From Leuctra nigra (lineage: Eukaryota; Arthropoda; Insecta; Plecoptera; Leuctridae), in contig OW203766.1 in NCBI GenBank assembly GCA_934045905.1, positions 13,820,309-13,884,308 of the forward strand: DNA of 64,000 nucleotides, read 5' to 3'. The position numbers and the translations under genes were made by a program. The first letter of the stretch is position 1. Each line of letters opens with the position of its first letter. Shown piece by piece: positions 36,021-47,085 of this stretch. The notes beneath the pieces were generated by a model. That model was given only the letters and a program-made list of their open reading frames with translations. It was not told the DNA's origin and did no database searches.

Positions 36021-37104
36021 ATATAAAACATACGTTTAGGGTCTTTAATATTTTTCCTCGTACTGCTTTCGTAAATGAAACTCAATTGTCGTCTAATAAA
36101 TTGTATCAAAGTGAAGAACCAGAAGAAAGTTTCGCAGCCGACAAACTGAAGACTAAGATTGACAATAACCAGATCGAGCTGCTCTCTAGCGAGCGTGAGT
36201 GTAAGTTGATGTTGTGACGTCGGCAAAGAAGTAGACGATATGCATCGATACCTGTCATATTTCATAAGTTTGGCGACATATTTTTGTAGGTCAACTTTTA
36301 AATATTGCTATATTTGTATTTATTGTAATTGTAATCGGCTCGCTTTTATGTAATAATGAATTAAATCGCAGTGTAACATTCTCTACAGTGTTTTATTATT
36401 TATGTGACTTGGAAAACGTTACATGTGATGCGTCTCCCTTTTACATCTACCTAATATCAAGGTAATTTAGTTGAATATATTATAGAATACATAGAATATA
36501 ATCGATGTCAGCATAAACTGTTTCGTGTAGAAGAGCCAAAGTCGTTTTCTTTCTCCTTTGAAACTTCATTTGTAGTGTCACCGATGTTCGATCTCTGTTA
36601 AATTTGGCACTGTGTGTTGATTTTAGTTTACTCCGCTAGTTAGAGAAACAATTGTTTTATTTTGAACCGCACAGGGGTGTGTTTGGGTGTGTACTAAATC
36701 ACGGCTTTTAAGGTTCCATTATCAAAGCGTTCACTGAGCGTTTTCCTATTAGTACGTTAGTAATGCCTCCAGGAATTTCTTGATTCATAACTGTACCAAC
36801 TCTTCAGTGTCAATATCATCTTGTGCCATCATCTATAGTTCTATAAGTTATAGTTTTATTAATCTTTCTATGTTAGTTTTATTATTATTAATATTTATTA
36901 GTTTTATTTTTAACTGTACATACAACTGTCAATGTTCTGACTTGTAAATATCTCTGACTTTGTTATAACGTGTACATACATTCTTATATCTTATATCTTA
37001 CTCAACAACTGACGATACCCATACATGTATTATGTACTTGTCCACGGGATGATAATAAAATACAATACAATACAATACAATACAATGATTTTCAGTGTAT
37101 ATGT
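36021..37104. other. no supported gene; LINE-like tail
   Basis: AT-rich. A reversed family X start fragment lies near 36728-36755. From ~36840 the sequence looks like a LINE 3' UTR ending in an (ACAAT)n tail at ~37055-37085. No coding region recognised. Confidence 0.4.
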
Positions 37105-37430
37105 ATTGACTAAGCGAGTCTAGATCTGGTTGCGCGCGCCGCCCTGGTAAGGAGAGTAAACTGCCCATGCTCTCTGGGTTAATTTCTAGCACCAAAACAT
37201 GTTAGGGCCATTCGTTTCCACTTCACAGTGATTCAAGTAATACATGTTCCGCTACAATCGTTGCTGTTTTACTGACTGAGCCGTAGTAGCCGTCAATTGA
37301 GCAAGCACACATATGTATCCAAGTGGCAGTATTTTTTCTTGGTTTTCGAAGATTCTGGGTGCTTAAATTTTCAAAGGTTTGCACTCCATACCAGGGCGGC
37401 GCGCGCAACCAGATCTAGACTCCTTAGTAT
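37105..37430. mobile_element. MITE with ~46-bp GC-rich inverted ends
   Basis: Left GAGTCTAGATCTGGTTGCGC and then GCGCCGCCCTGGTA is mirrored by TACCAGGGCGGCGCGC and then GCAACCAGATCTAGACTC on the right (37389-37421). The inverted match continues outward to about TATTGAC-CTAAG. The interior is ~230 bp, non-coding. Target duplication is not clear. Confidence 0.65.
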
Positions 37431-38755
37431 TGACAATAACAACTTCAGCCCTCGAATGGGAAAGGTGTAATTGTGACTTGAGCTAAGGACGAGAAAGAAA
37501 TCGAAGTATTTAAATATTGAACATTTAATAATTTAGGTATTATTATTCTATAAATGTCTATGATTATATCAACATTAAAAGTTTTGTGGAAGTAAGGCGA
37601 TTCGACCGCAAAAAGATGTTTTACTATCTGTTCATATTTTGTTAGAGGGAGTTGGGTACATACGATATCAAGTGAAAATAGTCAATTTTTTGGGCCACAA
37701 AAAAATCCGGGACATTTTCAAATGCGTAAAATGCATGTTACTGGGGAGAAGAATAGACACAACTATTCGTTTGAATGAGCTGAAACTTGGAGAGATTATC
37801 CATAATATATGTAGTTAGTTATGGGCTGCCTCCGTTTTCCATTTTTTCTTTCAATTTTAACAAAATTAAATAAATAAACGTATCCAATTTTGCATTAAAA
37901 TATTGTGATTTTTAATAGTCTACAATCAAAGAAAGAATGAAGATATCGAAATTTGAGGGCAGCCGCCGGTACTTCCGCCTGTTCTTTGTGAACAAAATGA
38001 GCCCTTGTAGAAGGGCTTAAATCGTAACAAAAATAAATATGTTTTTTTTTCAAAAATAAAAAGTCAAAATTTTACGGTACAACAATAATAAGTTAAAAAA
38101 GATACAGTGAGTTGTAGAATTACTTACCGAATGAGAAAAATGCCCTCCCGACTCTTTGAGTGCAGTAGTTTCGCCAATAACGTGATTTATATTTTTAGTC
38201 ACGTGGTATCGCTCGAATCGCGGTAAACACCAATAAAATACAAATCAAATACAAAACTTGTTTCAGTTGAGCGCCACAGCGTTTGCTTTTCCACGTTTAA
38301 TACTTCGTAATTCAGGTCTTAGCTCCTGCTTATTTTACACAGCAGATATTATATTGATGGCATATCGTTAGGCCATAGTTCGTTAGTGAATAATAATATT
38401 TCACAGTCACCATTTTAATATGAAATAAGTATCAAAATCGCTTTCAGTAGGATATGTTTATGAGAAACATATTACTGAATATGTTATATTCAGTACACAC
38501 CTTACGTACATATTACTCACCTTTTACTCAATACTACCTGTTGCCCTTTATTGTTAAGATGACCTGCTGTGACAACAATATGGCCGGCTATTGCGCAAAT
38601 GAAAGCAAAGCAAATATAATAATTCTAACACTGATGGTTTGAACAAAGTGTTGAAAACATTGTTGAAAACAATTAAACCATTAAATCTGAATCTCCTAGG
38701 AAGCATAGAAAGGTGAAATCAAATCGAGTCAAGTCGCACAATTGATAGTGTCAAG
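37431..38755. other. no supported gene; 5' flank of the 739-residue frame
   Basis: No recognisable coding region or repeat boundary. The last ~100 bp form the putative 5' UTR of the downstream gene. No TATA box at a convincing distance. Confidence 0.4.
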
Positions 38756-40975
38756 ATGAATTTGAACCTAGAGAAATGTAAAAGAGCAAAAGGTTTTTGT
38801 AATCGCTATAATACTCATCTGAACTTCAAGGATGTGTACAATGACGTCAAATTCGACGCCAAAAACATGAACGACTTCGCAACGGACCTTGAGCTCCAAT
38901 GCCCTGCAGCTTATCCGCTCGTAGCACCATCTTTTGGGCAGTTGGGCATCTTGCAGCGTGTGGCGGCTATGAACATCGACTTTCCGATTGCTGTCACCCC
39001 AGAGGACCGTCAACCAGCATCATACTCGTACCACTCATCCGCCGCTACGTACGTGTCTGTCGGCTCGGTTGAGAGCATGTCGTCAGCTGCTGTCATTCCA
39101 GAGGACCGCCAGCCATCAAGCAACGATCACTCATTCACACCATGGGAAAAGAAGACTCCCGAGCGGAAAAATGAAATGTATCGACAAGGTCAATACCAAC
39201 ATCTCGCAAACCTGCTCAGCAAACTGCAGAATGAAGAAAGAACGCCTTCCAAGAAGCGAACGATAAAACCAAACGTCCCATCAAAAGCTCAACCATCAAG
39301 ATTCGACCACTCATCCTCCGATCCATCTGTCGGCTCGGTTGAGAGCATCCCGTCAGTTGCTGTCGCTCCACCAACTAGCCGCCAACTAGCATCATCCCCG
39401 TACCACTCATCCGCCGATCCATCATCTGTCGGCTCGGTTGAGAGCATCCCGCCAGCTGCTGTCACTCCAGAGGACCGTCAGCCATCAAGATTCGACCACT
39501 CATTCACTCAATGGGAAAAGAATACTCCCGAGCGGAAAAATGAAATGTATCGACAAGGTCAATACCAACATCTCGCCAACCAACTTAGCAAACTGCAGAA
39601 TGAAGAGAGAACGCCTTTGAAGAAGCGAACGAAAAAACCAAACGTCCCATCAAAAGCTCAACCATCAAGATTCGACCACTCATCCTCCGATCCATCTGTC
39701 GGCTCGGTTGAGAGCATGTCGTCAGTTGCTGTCGCTCAAGAGGACCGCCAGCCATCAAGATTCGACCACTCATCTGCCGATCTATCATCTGTCGGCTCAT
39801 ATGAGAGCATCCCGCCAGCTGCTGTTACTCCAGAGGACAGCCAGCCATCAAGCAATGATCACTCATTCACTCCATGGGAAAAGAAGACTCCCGAGCGGAA
39901 AAATGAAATGTATCGACAAGGTCAATACCAACATCTCGCAAACCTACTCAGCAAACTGCAGAATGAAGAGAGAACGCCTTCTAAGAAGCGAACGATAAAA
40001 CCAATAAAATTGTACCAACAAAAACCATCCAAGATCGCTGCAAGCTCTAGCTCCACACTTGAGCCTAGCACGTTGCCGGCTACCGAGAAGGTTAATTCTG
40101 CTCATAGCGTAGTTGTCTCGTCATTAGAAACCAGCACGTTGATTACCGGACAGACGTTACAAGCTGTCCCTAGCGCTGTTTGTTCTAATGACTTGCCGGA
40201 CAATACGTTGAGCCTTTCGCTTCCAGAGCAGAATGCTCCTAGCGTTGCTAGCGACTTTAGTGCAGAAAGTGATTTATCCAGCATTCTGGATTTGGATGTG
40301 TTGGACGATTGTTATGAGATTCGAGCGTCCAGTACTTCTGAAGACGACGTCAGTAGTAATACTGACAGTGAAAGTCAGTTCATGAAGTCTTCACCGGCAG
40401 TCGCCAACTGCCCTGAGGAAGTGGACATGTCCACCAGTACAGGAGATGTTTCGTCAACCGCCGCGGTCTGCAGCAGTGTTCCCGGCATTGTTGCCACAGT
40501 TTCGTATCCGACTGACATAACCACCCGTCATGAAGATGTTTCGTCCACTGCCGCGATACCCGAGTCTCCAGTCAAGTTCAAACTGGACCCTCTGAAGAAT
40601 GTGGGTTTTGTCATGCCCAAGGCCAAGGAAGAGGCCTTGTCAACGTGCCATGCAGACTACGGTGCGTCAACCGCCGCGATATCCGATTATCCAGTAATGT
40701 TCAGAGACTATATCCCTCTTTGCAATGTGGGTTTCGTCGTGCCCAAGGCCAAGGAAGAGGCCTTGTCAACGGTCCATGAAGATGTTTCGTCAACCGCCGC
40801 GATATCCGATTATCCAGTAATGTTCAGAAACTATATCCCTCTTTTCAATGTGGGTTTCGTCGTGCCCAGGCCCGTGGAAGAGGCTCCAAGCACAACACTC
40901 TGGAGGTTCACCAGAGCCTTCGCCAGTCACGTGGTGTCTACTGGTGACAAGATTATGGCGTTCATCAAGAGTTGA
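38756..40975 (+). CDS. orphan modular protein, 739 residues, intronless
   Basis: A long uninterrupted frame from ATG in context TCAAGATGA to TGA, with higher GC and more regular codon use than its flanks and an AATAAA ~100 nt past the stop. No known domain recognised. Residues 1-90 are a unique N-terminal region with no signal peptide. Residues ~125-172, ~248-296 and ~369-416 are three near-identical ~48-residue modules (HSFTPWEKKTPERKNEMYRQ, then a Leu-rich amphipathic stretch LANLLSKLQNEER and a basic KKRTIKP end). They are separated by Ser/Pro-rich spacers repeating PEDRQPS and SVGSVESIP. An acidic Ser/Asp stretch lies at ~505-540. Three C-terminal modules of ~41 residues (~593-634, 635-672, 673-713) share VSSTAAI, YIPL.NVGFVVP and KAKEEALST. 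It is probably an intracellular, largely disordered protein with short helices. Function unknown. It could also be a domesticated gene or retrogene. Confidence 0.7.
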   Translation: MNLNLEKCKRAKGFCNRYNTHLNFKDVYNDVKFDAKNMNDFATDLELQCPAAYPLVAPSFGQLGILQRVAAMNIDFPIAVTPEDRQPASYSYHSSAATYVSVGSVESMSSAAVIPEDRQPSSNDHSFTPWEKKTPERKNEMYRQGQYQHLANLLSKLQNEERTPSKKRTIKPNVPSKAQPSRFDHSSSDPSVGSVESIPSVAVAPPTSRQLASSPYHSSADPSSVGSVESIPPAAVTPEDRQPSRFDHSFTQWEKNTPERKNEMYRQGQYQHLANQLSKLQNEERTPLKKRTKKPNVPSKAQPSRFDHSSSDPSVGSVESMSSVAVAQEDRQPSRFDHSSADLSSVGSYESIPPAAVTPEDSQPSSNDHSFTPWEKKTPERKNEMYRQGQYQHLANLLSKLQNEERTPSKKRTIKPIKLYQQKPSKIAASSSSTLEPSTLPATEKVNSAHSVVVSSLETSTLITGQTLQAVPSAVCSNDLPDNTLSLSLPEQNAPSVASDFSAESDLSSILDLDVLDDCYEIRASSTSEDDVSSNTDSESQFMKSSPAVANCPEEVDMSTSTGDVSSTAAVCSSVPGIVATVSYPTDITTRHEDVSSTAAIPESPVKFKLDPLKNVGFVMPKAKEEALSTCHADYGASTAAISDYPVMFRDYIPLCNVGFVVPKAKEEALSTVHEDVSSTAAISDYPVMFRNYIPLFNVGFVVPRPVEEAPSTTLWRFTRAFASHVVSTGDKIMAFIKS

Positions 40976-41073
40976 AGATGCAGCATCAAGAGCTGCATCG
41001 CTTCAAGTTTATTTTTTTTTCAAGGCACATTTATTCCCACGGTGTGTCCTGTTGTACAATTGATTGTCTTATA

Positions 41074-41079
41074 AATAAA
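41074..41079 (+). terminator. polyadenylation signal of the 739-residue gene
   Basis: AATAAA about 100 nt after the TGA at 40973-40975, followed by a T-rich tract. Confidence 0.5.
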
Positions 41080-41227
41080 CATTGTTCTTTCTGAAAATAT
41101 TATTTATTTCAAATTGCATAGGTACGTAGTTCATAGTTACTATTTGGAGAACAGACATTCAATCTGAACCAATTGAGATGGTTGATGTATTAAAGAAAGA
41201 ATTCATTTATTTGTTTTCTTATAGGTA

Positions 41228-41805
41228 AACTTGGCACAACTAATTAACTGAAAAGTGTATAAGATCGCACAATCAGAAGTCGGTCCAAGCGATCTCCTTG
41301 TTTCACTCTAGTACAGGGGTCGGCAACCTTTATTGGTGAAGGAGCCATTTTCCCAAAAATTTACAAATTAGATAATAATGGGAGCCGCAGTAAAGGCAAT
41401 CAAATATAATACACCGAAAATAATAAATTGTATTACTAGTTAATTTTGATATTTTGACAAAGCCCCCCAGTTGTTGCCCCGCAGGGCGTTTTTTTAGAAT
41501 TTCAACAATTTAAAAGTGATTCTGGGACTCTAAAATTAACAAACTTAATCAAATAACCTTCCAAATGTTGCCCCGCAGGGCGATTTGTTTTCGAATTTTC
41601 CGATTCCAGATCTTTATATAAATTATAAAGAGCCATTCAAGAACCACCAAGGAGCCGCATGCGGCTCCGGAGCCGCGGGTTGCCGACCCCTGCTCTAGTA
41701 GATGACCTCTCATTTCAATGATAATAACAAACATTGTGATAGGTATGGAACATAACCAGCAGTCATTCAAATTTGTTCATCGATCAATTTTTGTTGTGCC
41801 GAGTG
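41228..41805. mobile_element. MITE family W, copy 2, split by hAT MITE
   Basis: Compared with W1 (reverse orientation), the parts 41228-41305 (GATCGCACAATCAGAAGTC) and 41701-41805 (GACCTCTCATTTCAATGATA, CCAGCAGTCATTCAAATTTG) are the two halves of one W element ending GAGTG|TA. They are separated by the hAT MITE and its target duplication. Confidence 0.7.
41314..41692. mobile_element. hAT-like MITE (379 bp) with perfect 8-bp TSD
   Basis: Termini CAGGGGTCGGCAACC and GGTTGCCGACCCCTG are perfect inverted repeats flanked by CTCTAGTA on both sides (41306-41313 and 41693-41700). Both the 8-bp duplication and CAGGGG ends are hAT hallmarks. The interior has two copies of GTTGCCCCGCAGGGCG. Non-coding. 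Confidence 0.9.
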
Positions 41806-41815
41806 TACTTAGTTA

Positions 41816-41820
41816 AATTT
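41816..41820. repeat. 5-bp target site duplication (left)
   Basis: AATTT immediately precedes the 5' LTR and is repeated at 45753-45757 after the 3' LTR. Confidence 0.75.
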
Positions 41821-42006
41821 TGTTGTGTTGGTATTGAGAGTGTTGGGTTGGTATTGATGGTTGTAATGTTGGGAAGACTGTTCGACAGTGTGATGGTGGA
41901 CCGGGTCTGGAAATGTCTGACGAATAAATGGTATCACATGAACTGGTGTATTATTTAAAGTATTACTCCTAATGCTCCTAATATAAAGTATAGTGGAAAC
42001 ATAAAA
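41821..42006 (+). repeat. 5' LTR
   Basis: 186 bp, starts TGTTGTGTTGG and ends GGAAACATAAAA. It carries AATAAA at 41923-41928. Identical base for base to the 3' LTR. Confidence 0.92.
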
Positions 42007-42008
42007 GT

Positions 42009-42026
42009 TGGCGACGAGGATGGGAT
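42009..42026 (+). promoter_or_regulatory. primer binding site (tRNA-Ser type)
   Basis: TGGCGACGAGGATGGGAT starts 2 nt after the LTR and is complementary to the CCA end of a metazoan tRNA-Ser(GCT) as I recall it. This is where minus-strand DNA synthesis would be primed. Confidence 0.75.
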
Positions 42027-42118
42027 CATGTTTATGTGATGTGTGAGTATAATTCGTCAGAATAGTCAAGTGTAAAAAGTCGGCAAGAATGGCGGCTAGT
42101 CGCAGCAAATGCCCTTGA

Positions 42119-45100
42119 ATGGAGGAAGAAAACGTCGAGTCACCGTCAGTACGAGTCGTGCCGTCAGCACCAGAAGAGTCAGTCGAGTCCAGTCGGGAAG
42201 GTAATCCAAAAACCATGTCATATTTTGGGAAGATTCAAGAATTTGACGGATCTGCTGAAGATTTTACTATCTATGTGGAACGTCTAGAGTTATTCTTTGA
42301 AACAAATGCTGTGACGGAAGAAAAAAAAGTGTCCATTTTCCTTCAGCAAGTCGGTGCTAAGGTGTATAAAATTATCAAGTCGCTGGTAAGCCCAGCTCTT
42401 CCAAAGTCGAAAACCTACGTAGAATTAGTAACCATTCTGAAGGAGTATTTCTCGCCAGTGAAGTCGATAATCGTCGAAGGGTATAAATTCCACAACCGAA
42501 GTCAGAAGGAGGCGGAGAATGTGAACAGCTTTTCCATGGAATTACAACACCTAGCCAGCACATGCCAGTTCGGATCGTTTTTGGACAGGGCATTGAGGGA
42601 CCGTTTCATCTGTGGGTTACGAGATGAAGAGATCCGCAAGCACCTGCTAAACTGTGAAGAAGACACTAGTTTTGCACGAGCTGTAAGGTAAGCAAGAGGT
42701 CTAGAATCAGCTAGGAATGATTCCAGAGTTGTTCATTCAGAGTCTGCAAGTGAAGTGAAACAAGTCAGAGGTCATTCACGTCAACAGTCCAGTGGCGGAA
42801 GTCAGTCACGTCAGCAGTCCAGTGGCGGAAGTCAGACACGTCAACCGACCAGTGGTAGAGGTCAGTCACGTCAACAGTCCAGTGGCAGAGGTCAGTTCAA
42901 TAAGAGTTACAGTGGTGATCAGTGTAAAAGTCAATGTAGAAGGTGTGGGAGGTTTCATCAAGAGTCAACATGTCCTGCACGTAATTGGAAGTGTTTCGTG
43001 TGTCAGAAGATTGGTCATACTTCTCAAGTATGCAAAAATAGAAGTCGTGTCAAGCAAGTAGAAGAAGATCAATCCGAAGGATACGAAGATGACAATTATG
43101 ATAGTGATTCAGAGTCATTTGATATGAGGAAAGTTAGTATTATTGGCAGAGTAGATAAGCCTTTAGTCATTCCCGTGTATGTCAACCACAAGGTGATTAA
43201 TATGGAAGTAGATTGTGGGGCTGCTTGTTCTATCATATCAGAGCAAATGTATCGGAAGCAGTTTCCTGAGGTCCAGTTAAAACAGTCAGCTATAAAACTA
43301 AAGTCAGTTGCTGGTGAGTGTTTAAATGTCTGTGGTAAAATCAAAGTGTCTGTCAAAGCAAGCAATGTAACGCATGACCTAACTTTAGTGGTAGCTCAAG
43401 TGCCAGAGCTTATGCCATTGTTAGGAAGGCCATGGTTGGATGTGTTAGTACCAACATGGAGAGACAACTTGACAGATCCTTACCAAGTTATCAGTTCTTT
43501 GAAAGTCACACAAGCTGTCCAGGAAGTTCAAAGATTACAGTCAAAGTTTCCAAAAGTATTCAGCAAAGATAACAAGGAATCTATCAAGGGGTTTCAAGGG
43601 GATGTTGTCCTCAAAGAAGGGTCAACACCAATCTTTCACAAAGCTTATAGTGTGCCTTATGCACTTCAAAAGCAAGTGGAGGAGGAGTTGAATAAACTAG
43701 AGTCAACAGGGGTCTTGAGAAAAGTAACTAGAAGCGATTGGGCTTCACCAGTAGTGGTTGTTCTTAAGAAAGAGAAAGATACCTTAAGACTATGTGTTGA
43801 TTACAAGGTAACAGTAAACAAGGCAGTCGACAATGAGCATTATCCGTTACCACGGTTGGACGACATTTTCGCGTCAGTGGGAGATGCCAAGGTATTTACT
43901 GTATTAGATCTTAAAAATGCGTATCAACAACTGGAGATCTCAAAGAGAGCTCAAGAGATTTTGACAATCAATACCCAAATGGGTTTATTCAGGTTTACCA
44001 GGTTGCCGTATGGAATCACCAGTGCTCCGGCCATTTTTCAATCGGTAATGGATCAGGTATTGCGTGGTATTCCAAAGGTTCAGTGCTATCTTGACGATTT
44101 GTTGATTGTTGGGGATTCTTTCGATGAAAATCAGAAAACGGTTGAACAGGTCTTAAAACGGTTGGAGGAACACAACATTAGGATTAACCTGGGAAAATGT
44201 AGATTTTTTAGGGACAGTGTCGAGTACCTAGGTCACCAGATTGACGGAAACGGGATTCATCCTCTTCCTACCAAGGTAGAAGCAGTGTTGAAAGCTCCCG
44301 CGCCGTCAGATATCCATCAGTTGAGGTCTTACCTGGGGTTATTAAACTTCTATAACCGGTTCCTTCCAAACCTAGCGTCACAGATCAAACCATTGCACAA
44401 ACTGCTGGAAAAGGGTGTAGATTGGTTTTGGTCAAAAGACTGTCAAGTAGCATTTGAGAAAAGTAAAGAGTTACTTACGAGCAATCAGTTGCTAGTCCCT
44501 TACGATAAGTCTAAAGAAATGGTGGTCTCCTGCGATGCATCTAATTACGGTGTTGGAGCGGTCTTATCTCATGTAATAGATGGAGTTGAAAAGCCGGTGA
44601 TGTTTGTGTCCGCAACACTTAGTAAGAGCGAGCAAGGCTATGCGCAAGTAGAGAAAGAGGCGCTCGGAATTATCTTTGGAGTAAAGCGTTTTCATAAGTT
44701 CAATATCGCTAGTGAACGTTTGGGAAGCGATCATTCGAATTCCACATTGAGGAAAAGAGTGATAAACTTCTTGTTTCATTTTCGAAACACTCCATCGACC
44801 GTGACAAACATGTCTCCAGCTGAGGTGTTATTAAAATTCCAGCCTCGTACCAGATTGAGTATGCTAAAACCAAATCTAGGAGTAACACTACGCCATGCTA
44901 ATGCTAAACTTAGGGAGACCAGGAATTCTCAAATGATAAAAGGAGGAAAACAGTTCCTAGTAGGCGAACAAGTACTTGTAAGGAAGGTTGGGCCTAACAA
45001 CAAGCCAAATTGGCAGAGAGGTGTAATCAAGCTCCAGGTGGGAAGAAATACATATTTAGTAGACGCAAATGGAAACATCAGATTGACACATTGCGATCAC

Positions 45101-45334
45101 ATTAGGAATTCTGGATTATCGGAAGAACAGTGTGTAATGCAGGAGCCGAATGAGTTGGAGCATGTACCTAGTGACGATACTACTATTAGGGAAGATAGTC
45201 CACCAGAGAATAGAGATGTCAGAAGTTCTCCTGTGAGAAGTTCCCCTACGAAGTCACCCAGGGCCGAGCAACCAGTAGACGGTCTGCGTAGGTCTACTAG
45301 GATCAGGAAGGCTCCAGAGAGGTTGGATTTATAA
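42119..45334 (+). pseudogene. gag-pol of the Ty3-type element (broken)
   Basis: One reading frame from ATG 42119 to the stop at 45334, cut by a single in-frame TAA at 42689-42691 in the C-terminal part of Gag. Gag (190 codons before the stop) has the retrotransposon capsid pattern. After the stop come an 8-residue Ser/Gln/Gly repeat, two zinc knuckles (~43000; the first has a shortened CX2CX3HX4C spacing), a protease with DCGA instead of DS/TGA (~43211), reverse transcriptase with LPYG and YLDD (~44087), and RNase H start CDAS (~44534). Just after the RNase H region (~44702) the frame jumps straight into the C-terminal part of integrase, ending in a GPY/F-like module (WQRG...YLV). The integrase HHCC and DDE core is absent. 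The join stays in frame. Confidence 0.9.
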
Positions 45335-45553
45335 GTTATCATGTTTATTTTCTACTGTGAACCATTATGTGCCATTATGATTTAAAAATGTGGTAATATA
45401 TGAATTGTGAAGGTAATTTACTAAGGTAAATGAAATTCTAATGTACACCATCATGTTCCATTATGATTTATAAATTGTGTAATATATAAGTTGTGAAGGT
45501 AATTTTTTTTTTCCAAGTGTGTAAAATTTTCCCCCCATTCCAATGTAAAATTT

Positions 45554-45566
45554 AAAAGGGGAGGAG
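45554..45566 (+). promoter_or_regulatory. polypurine tract
   Basis: AAAAGGGGAGGAG directly abuts the 3' LTR, the usual plus-strand primer. Confidence 0.85.
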
Positions 45567-45752
45567 TGTTGTGTTGGTATTGAGAGTGTTGGGTTGGTAT
45601 TGATGGTTGTAATGTTGGGAAGACTGTTCGACAGTGTGATGGTGGACCGGGTCTGGAAATGTCTGACGAATAAATGGTATCACATGAACTGGTGTATTAT
45701 TTAAAGTATTACTCCTAATGCTCCTAATATAAAGTATAGTGGAAACATAAAA
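45567..45752 (+). repeat. 3' LTR
   Basis: 186 bp, identical to the 5' LTR by direct comparison. Followed by AATTT. Confidence 0.92.
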
Positions 45753-45769
45753 AATTTAACTTTTATTAG

Positions 45770-45832
45770 ATTTTGTAAATGATTTACATATGTAAATCAT
45801 TTACAAAATTCTCCCAATATTGGGAGAATTTT
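45770..45832. repeat. two overlapping perfect palindromes
   Basis: A 40-bp perfect palindrome (45770-45809, arms ATTTTGTAAATGATTTACAT) overlaps a 28-bp one (45805-45832, arms AAAATTCTCCCAAT). Both can form cruciforms. Confidence 0.9.
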
Positions 45833-46511
45833 CGATTCGCAATCCAACTAAAAATTGAAAATGATTTGATTTCAAACATCTGCGGTCATTAGAAAAATAC
45901 ACAAAAAATAACAATAAGAACACTGACTGAGCGTTTTTCAGTATACATAAATATGGATCAATAGCCCCATTAGTCAAGTTACAGTTTTTACTTTTTATAA
46001 ACACTCAATAGAATGGACGATCGAAAAAGGAATGAAATTACCACCTTTAAATTCTTACCGCCCTTTTGTTGAAGTGCAGAGGGCAGCACTTTTGAAGTCC
46101 CGGTCATAGCTATATCAATAACATTGCGGGACTAGCCTTGGACTAGGAGAACAATGCTAGTCCACCACTGAAGTCAAAGCCTAAATGGATATTAGGTAAG
46201 CCCCCTGGGCAGCTTCGTTGGGCCGAGATGGGTAACAACTTTACAACTTGATGATCACGTAAATAAATATGATTTACTATTTTTATTTTATTTCAGGAAT
46301 TGACATATTACAGGATATTCCTCTCCATTCATCGATATCAGAGAGTGCGGACAATGAAAAGCCACTACCTACTTCAGCCTGATAGTCTTCAAGCAATTTC
46401 TTATAAGAATTTAGCCAAAAGCGTATCCCGATTTGTAGATAAACACAAAAGTTCTCAATAAAGATTATTTTAAAAATTCAACAGCTTAGTTTATTCACTT
46501 GTATTTGTTTA
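45833..46511. other. no supported gene
   Basis: No recognisable coding sequence. Confidence 0.4.
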
Positions 46512-46515
46512 TTAA

Positions 46516-47081
46516 AGTAGTACCCTCATTAGTCCACGTAATTCAAGTCAGTGACTCACAAATTAAATTACAAATCAATGAAATAAATATTTTACAATTA
46601 TATTTTGCATTGTTGATGAATATCATAATATTACTTTGTAGAAATACGATATTTTAACAAAAATTTACTATTATTTTAATTAATTTCATGCAGTACGAAT
46701 TAAGTACTTGATTTGATTTTAAGCAGTTTCTAGTAGAAACTGGCTAAATTAGGGTATTATTCTTGATTATCTCTTTATTTAATCCCGTACCCACACATTT
46801 TTAAGCGGCTAAAATATTTTTAAAAAAATCGGCCTTTAAAATGAAATCAATAATTTTACTTTGTAGTTTATATTACGATTTCTACAGAAGATATAAGTGT
46901 AATTTTTAAGCTTCACCATTGTTATCTTATGGGAAATTTTAAGAATTCCTTTTAAGATATCTCTTATATTAATCCCGTGACACATGTTTTTCTTTTCGTA
47001 TTTGAAAATGGTATTGCTTGAGGCATATTTGAGGAAAGTTTGAAGCATTTTTATTTAACACCGACTAATGAGGGTACTACT
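46516..47081. mobile_element. TTAA-flanked inverted-repeat element (566 bp)
   Basis: TTAA on each side (46512-46515, 47082-47085), with inverted ends AGTAGTACCCTCATTAGTC and GACTAATGAGGGTACTACT. Non-coding. The TTAA target points to a piggyBac-type mover. Confidence 0.7.
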
Positions 47082-47085
47082 TTAA

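Larger units (their letters stand above)
41821..45752 (+). mobile_element. Ty3-type LTR retrotransposon, internally deleted
   Basis: A complete 3.9-kb insertion: 186-bp identical LTRs, 5-bp target duplication AATTT, a primer binding site just inside the 5' LTR, a purine tract before the 3' LTR, and a gag-pol region. Reverse transcriptase and RNase H order, zinc knuckles and a tRNA-Ser-like primer site suggest the Mag lineage of Ty3 elements (inference). Most of the integrase is missing, so the copy can no longer move on its own. It landed 11 bp to the right of MITE W2. Confidence 0.95.
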
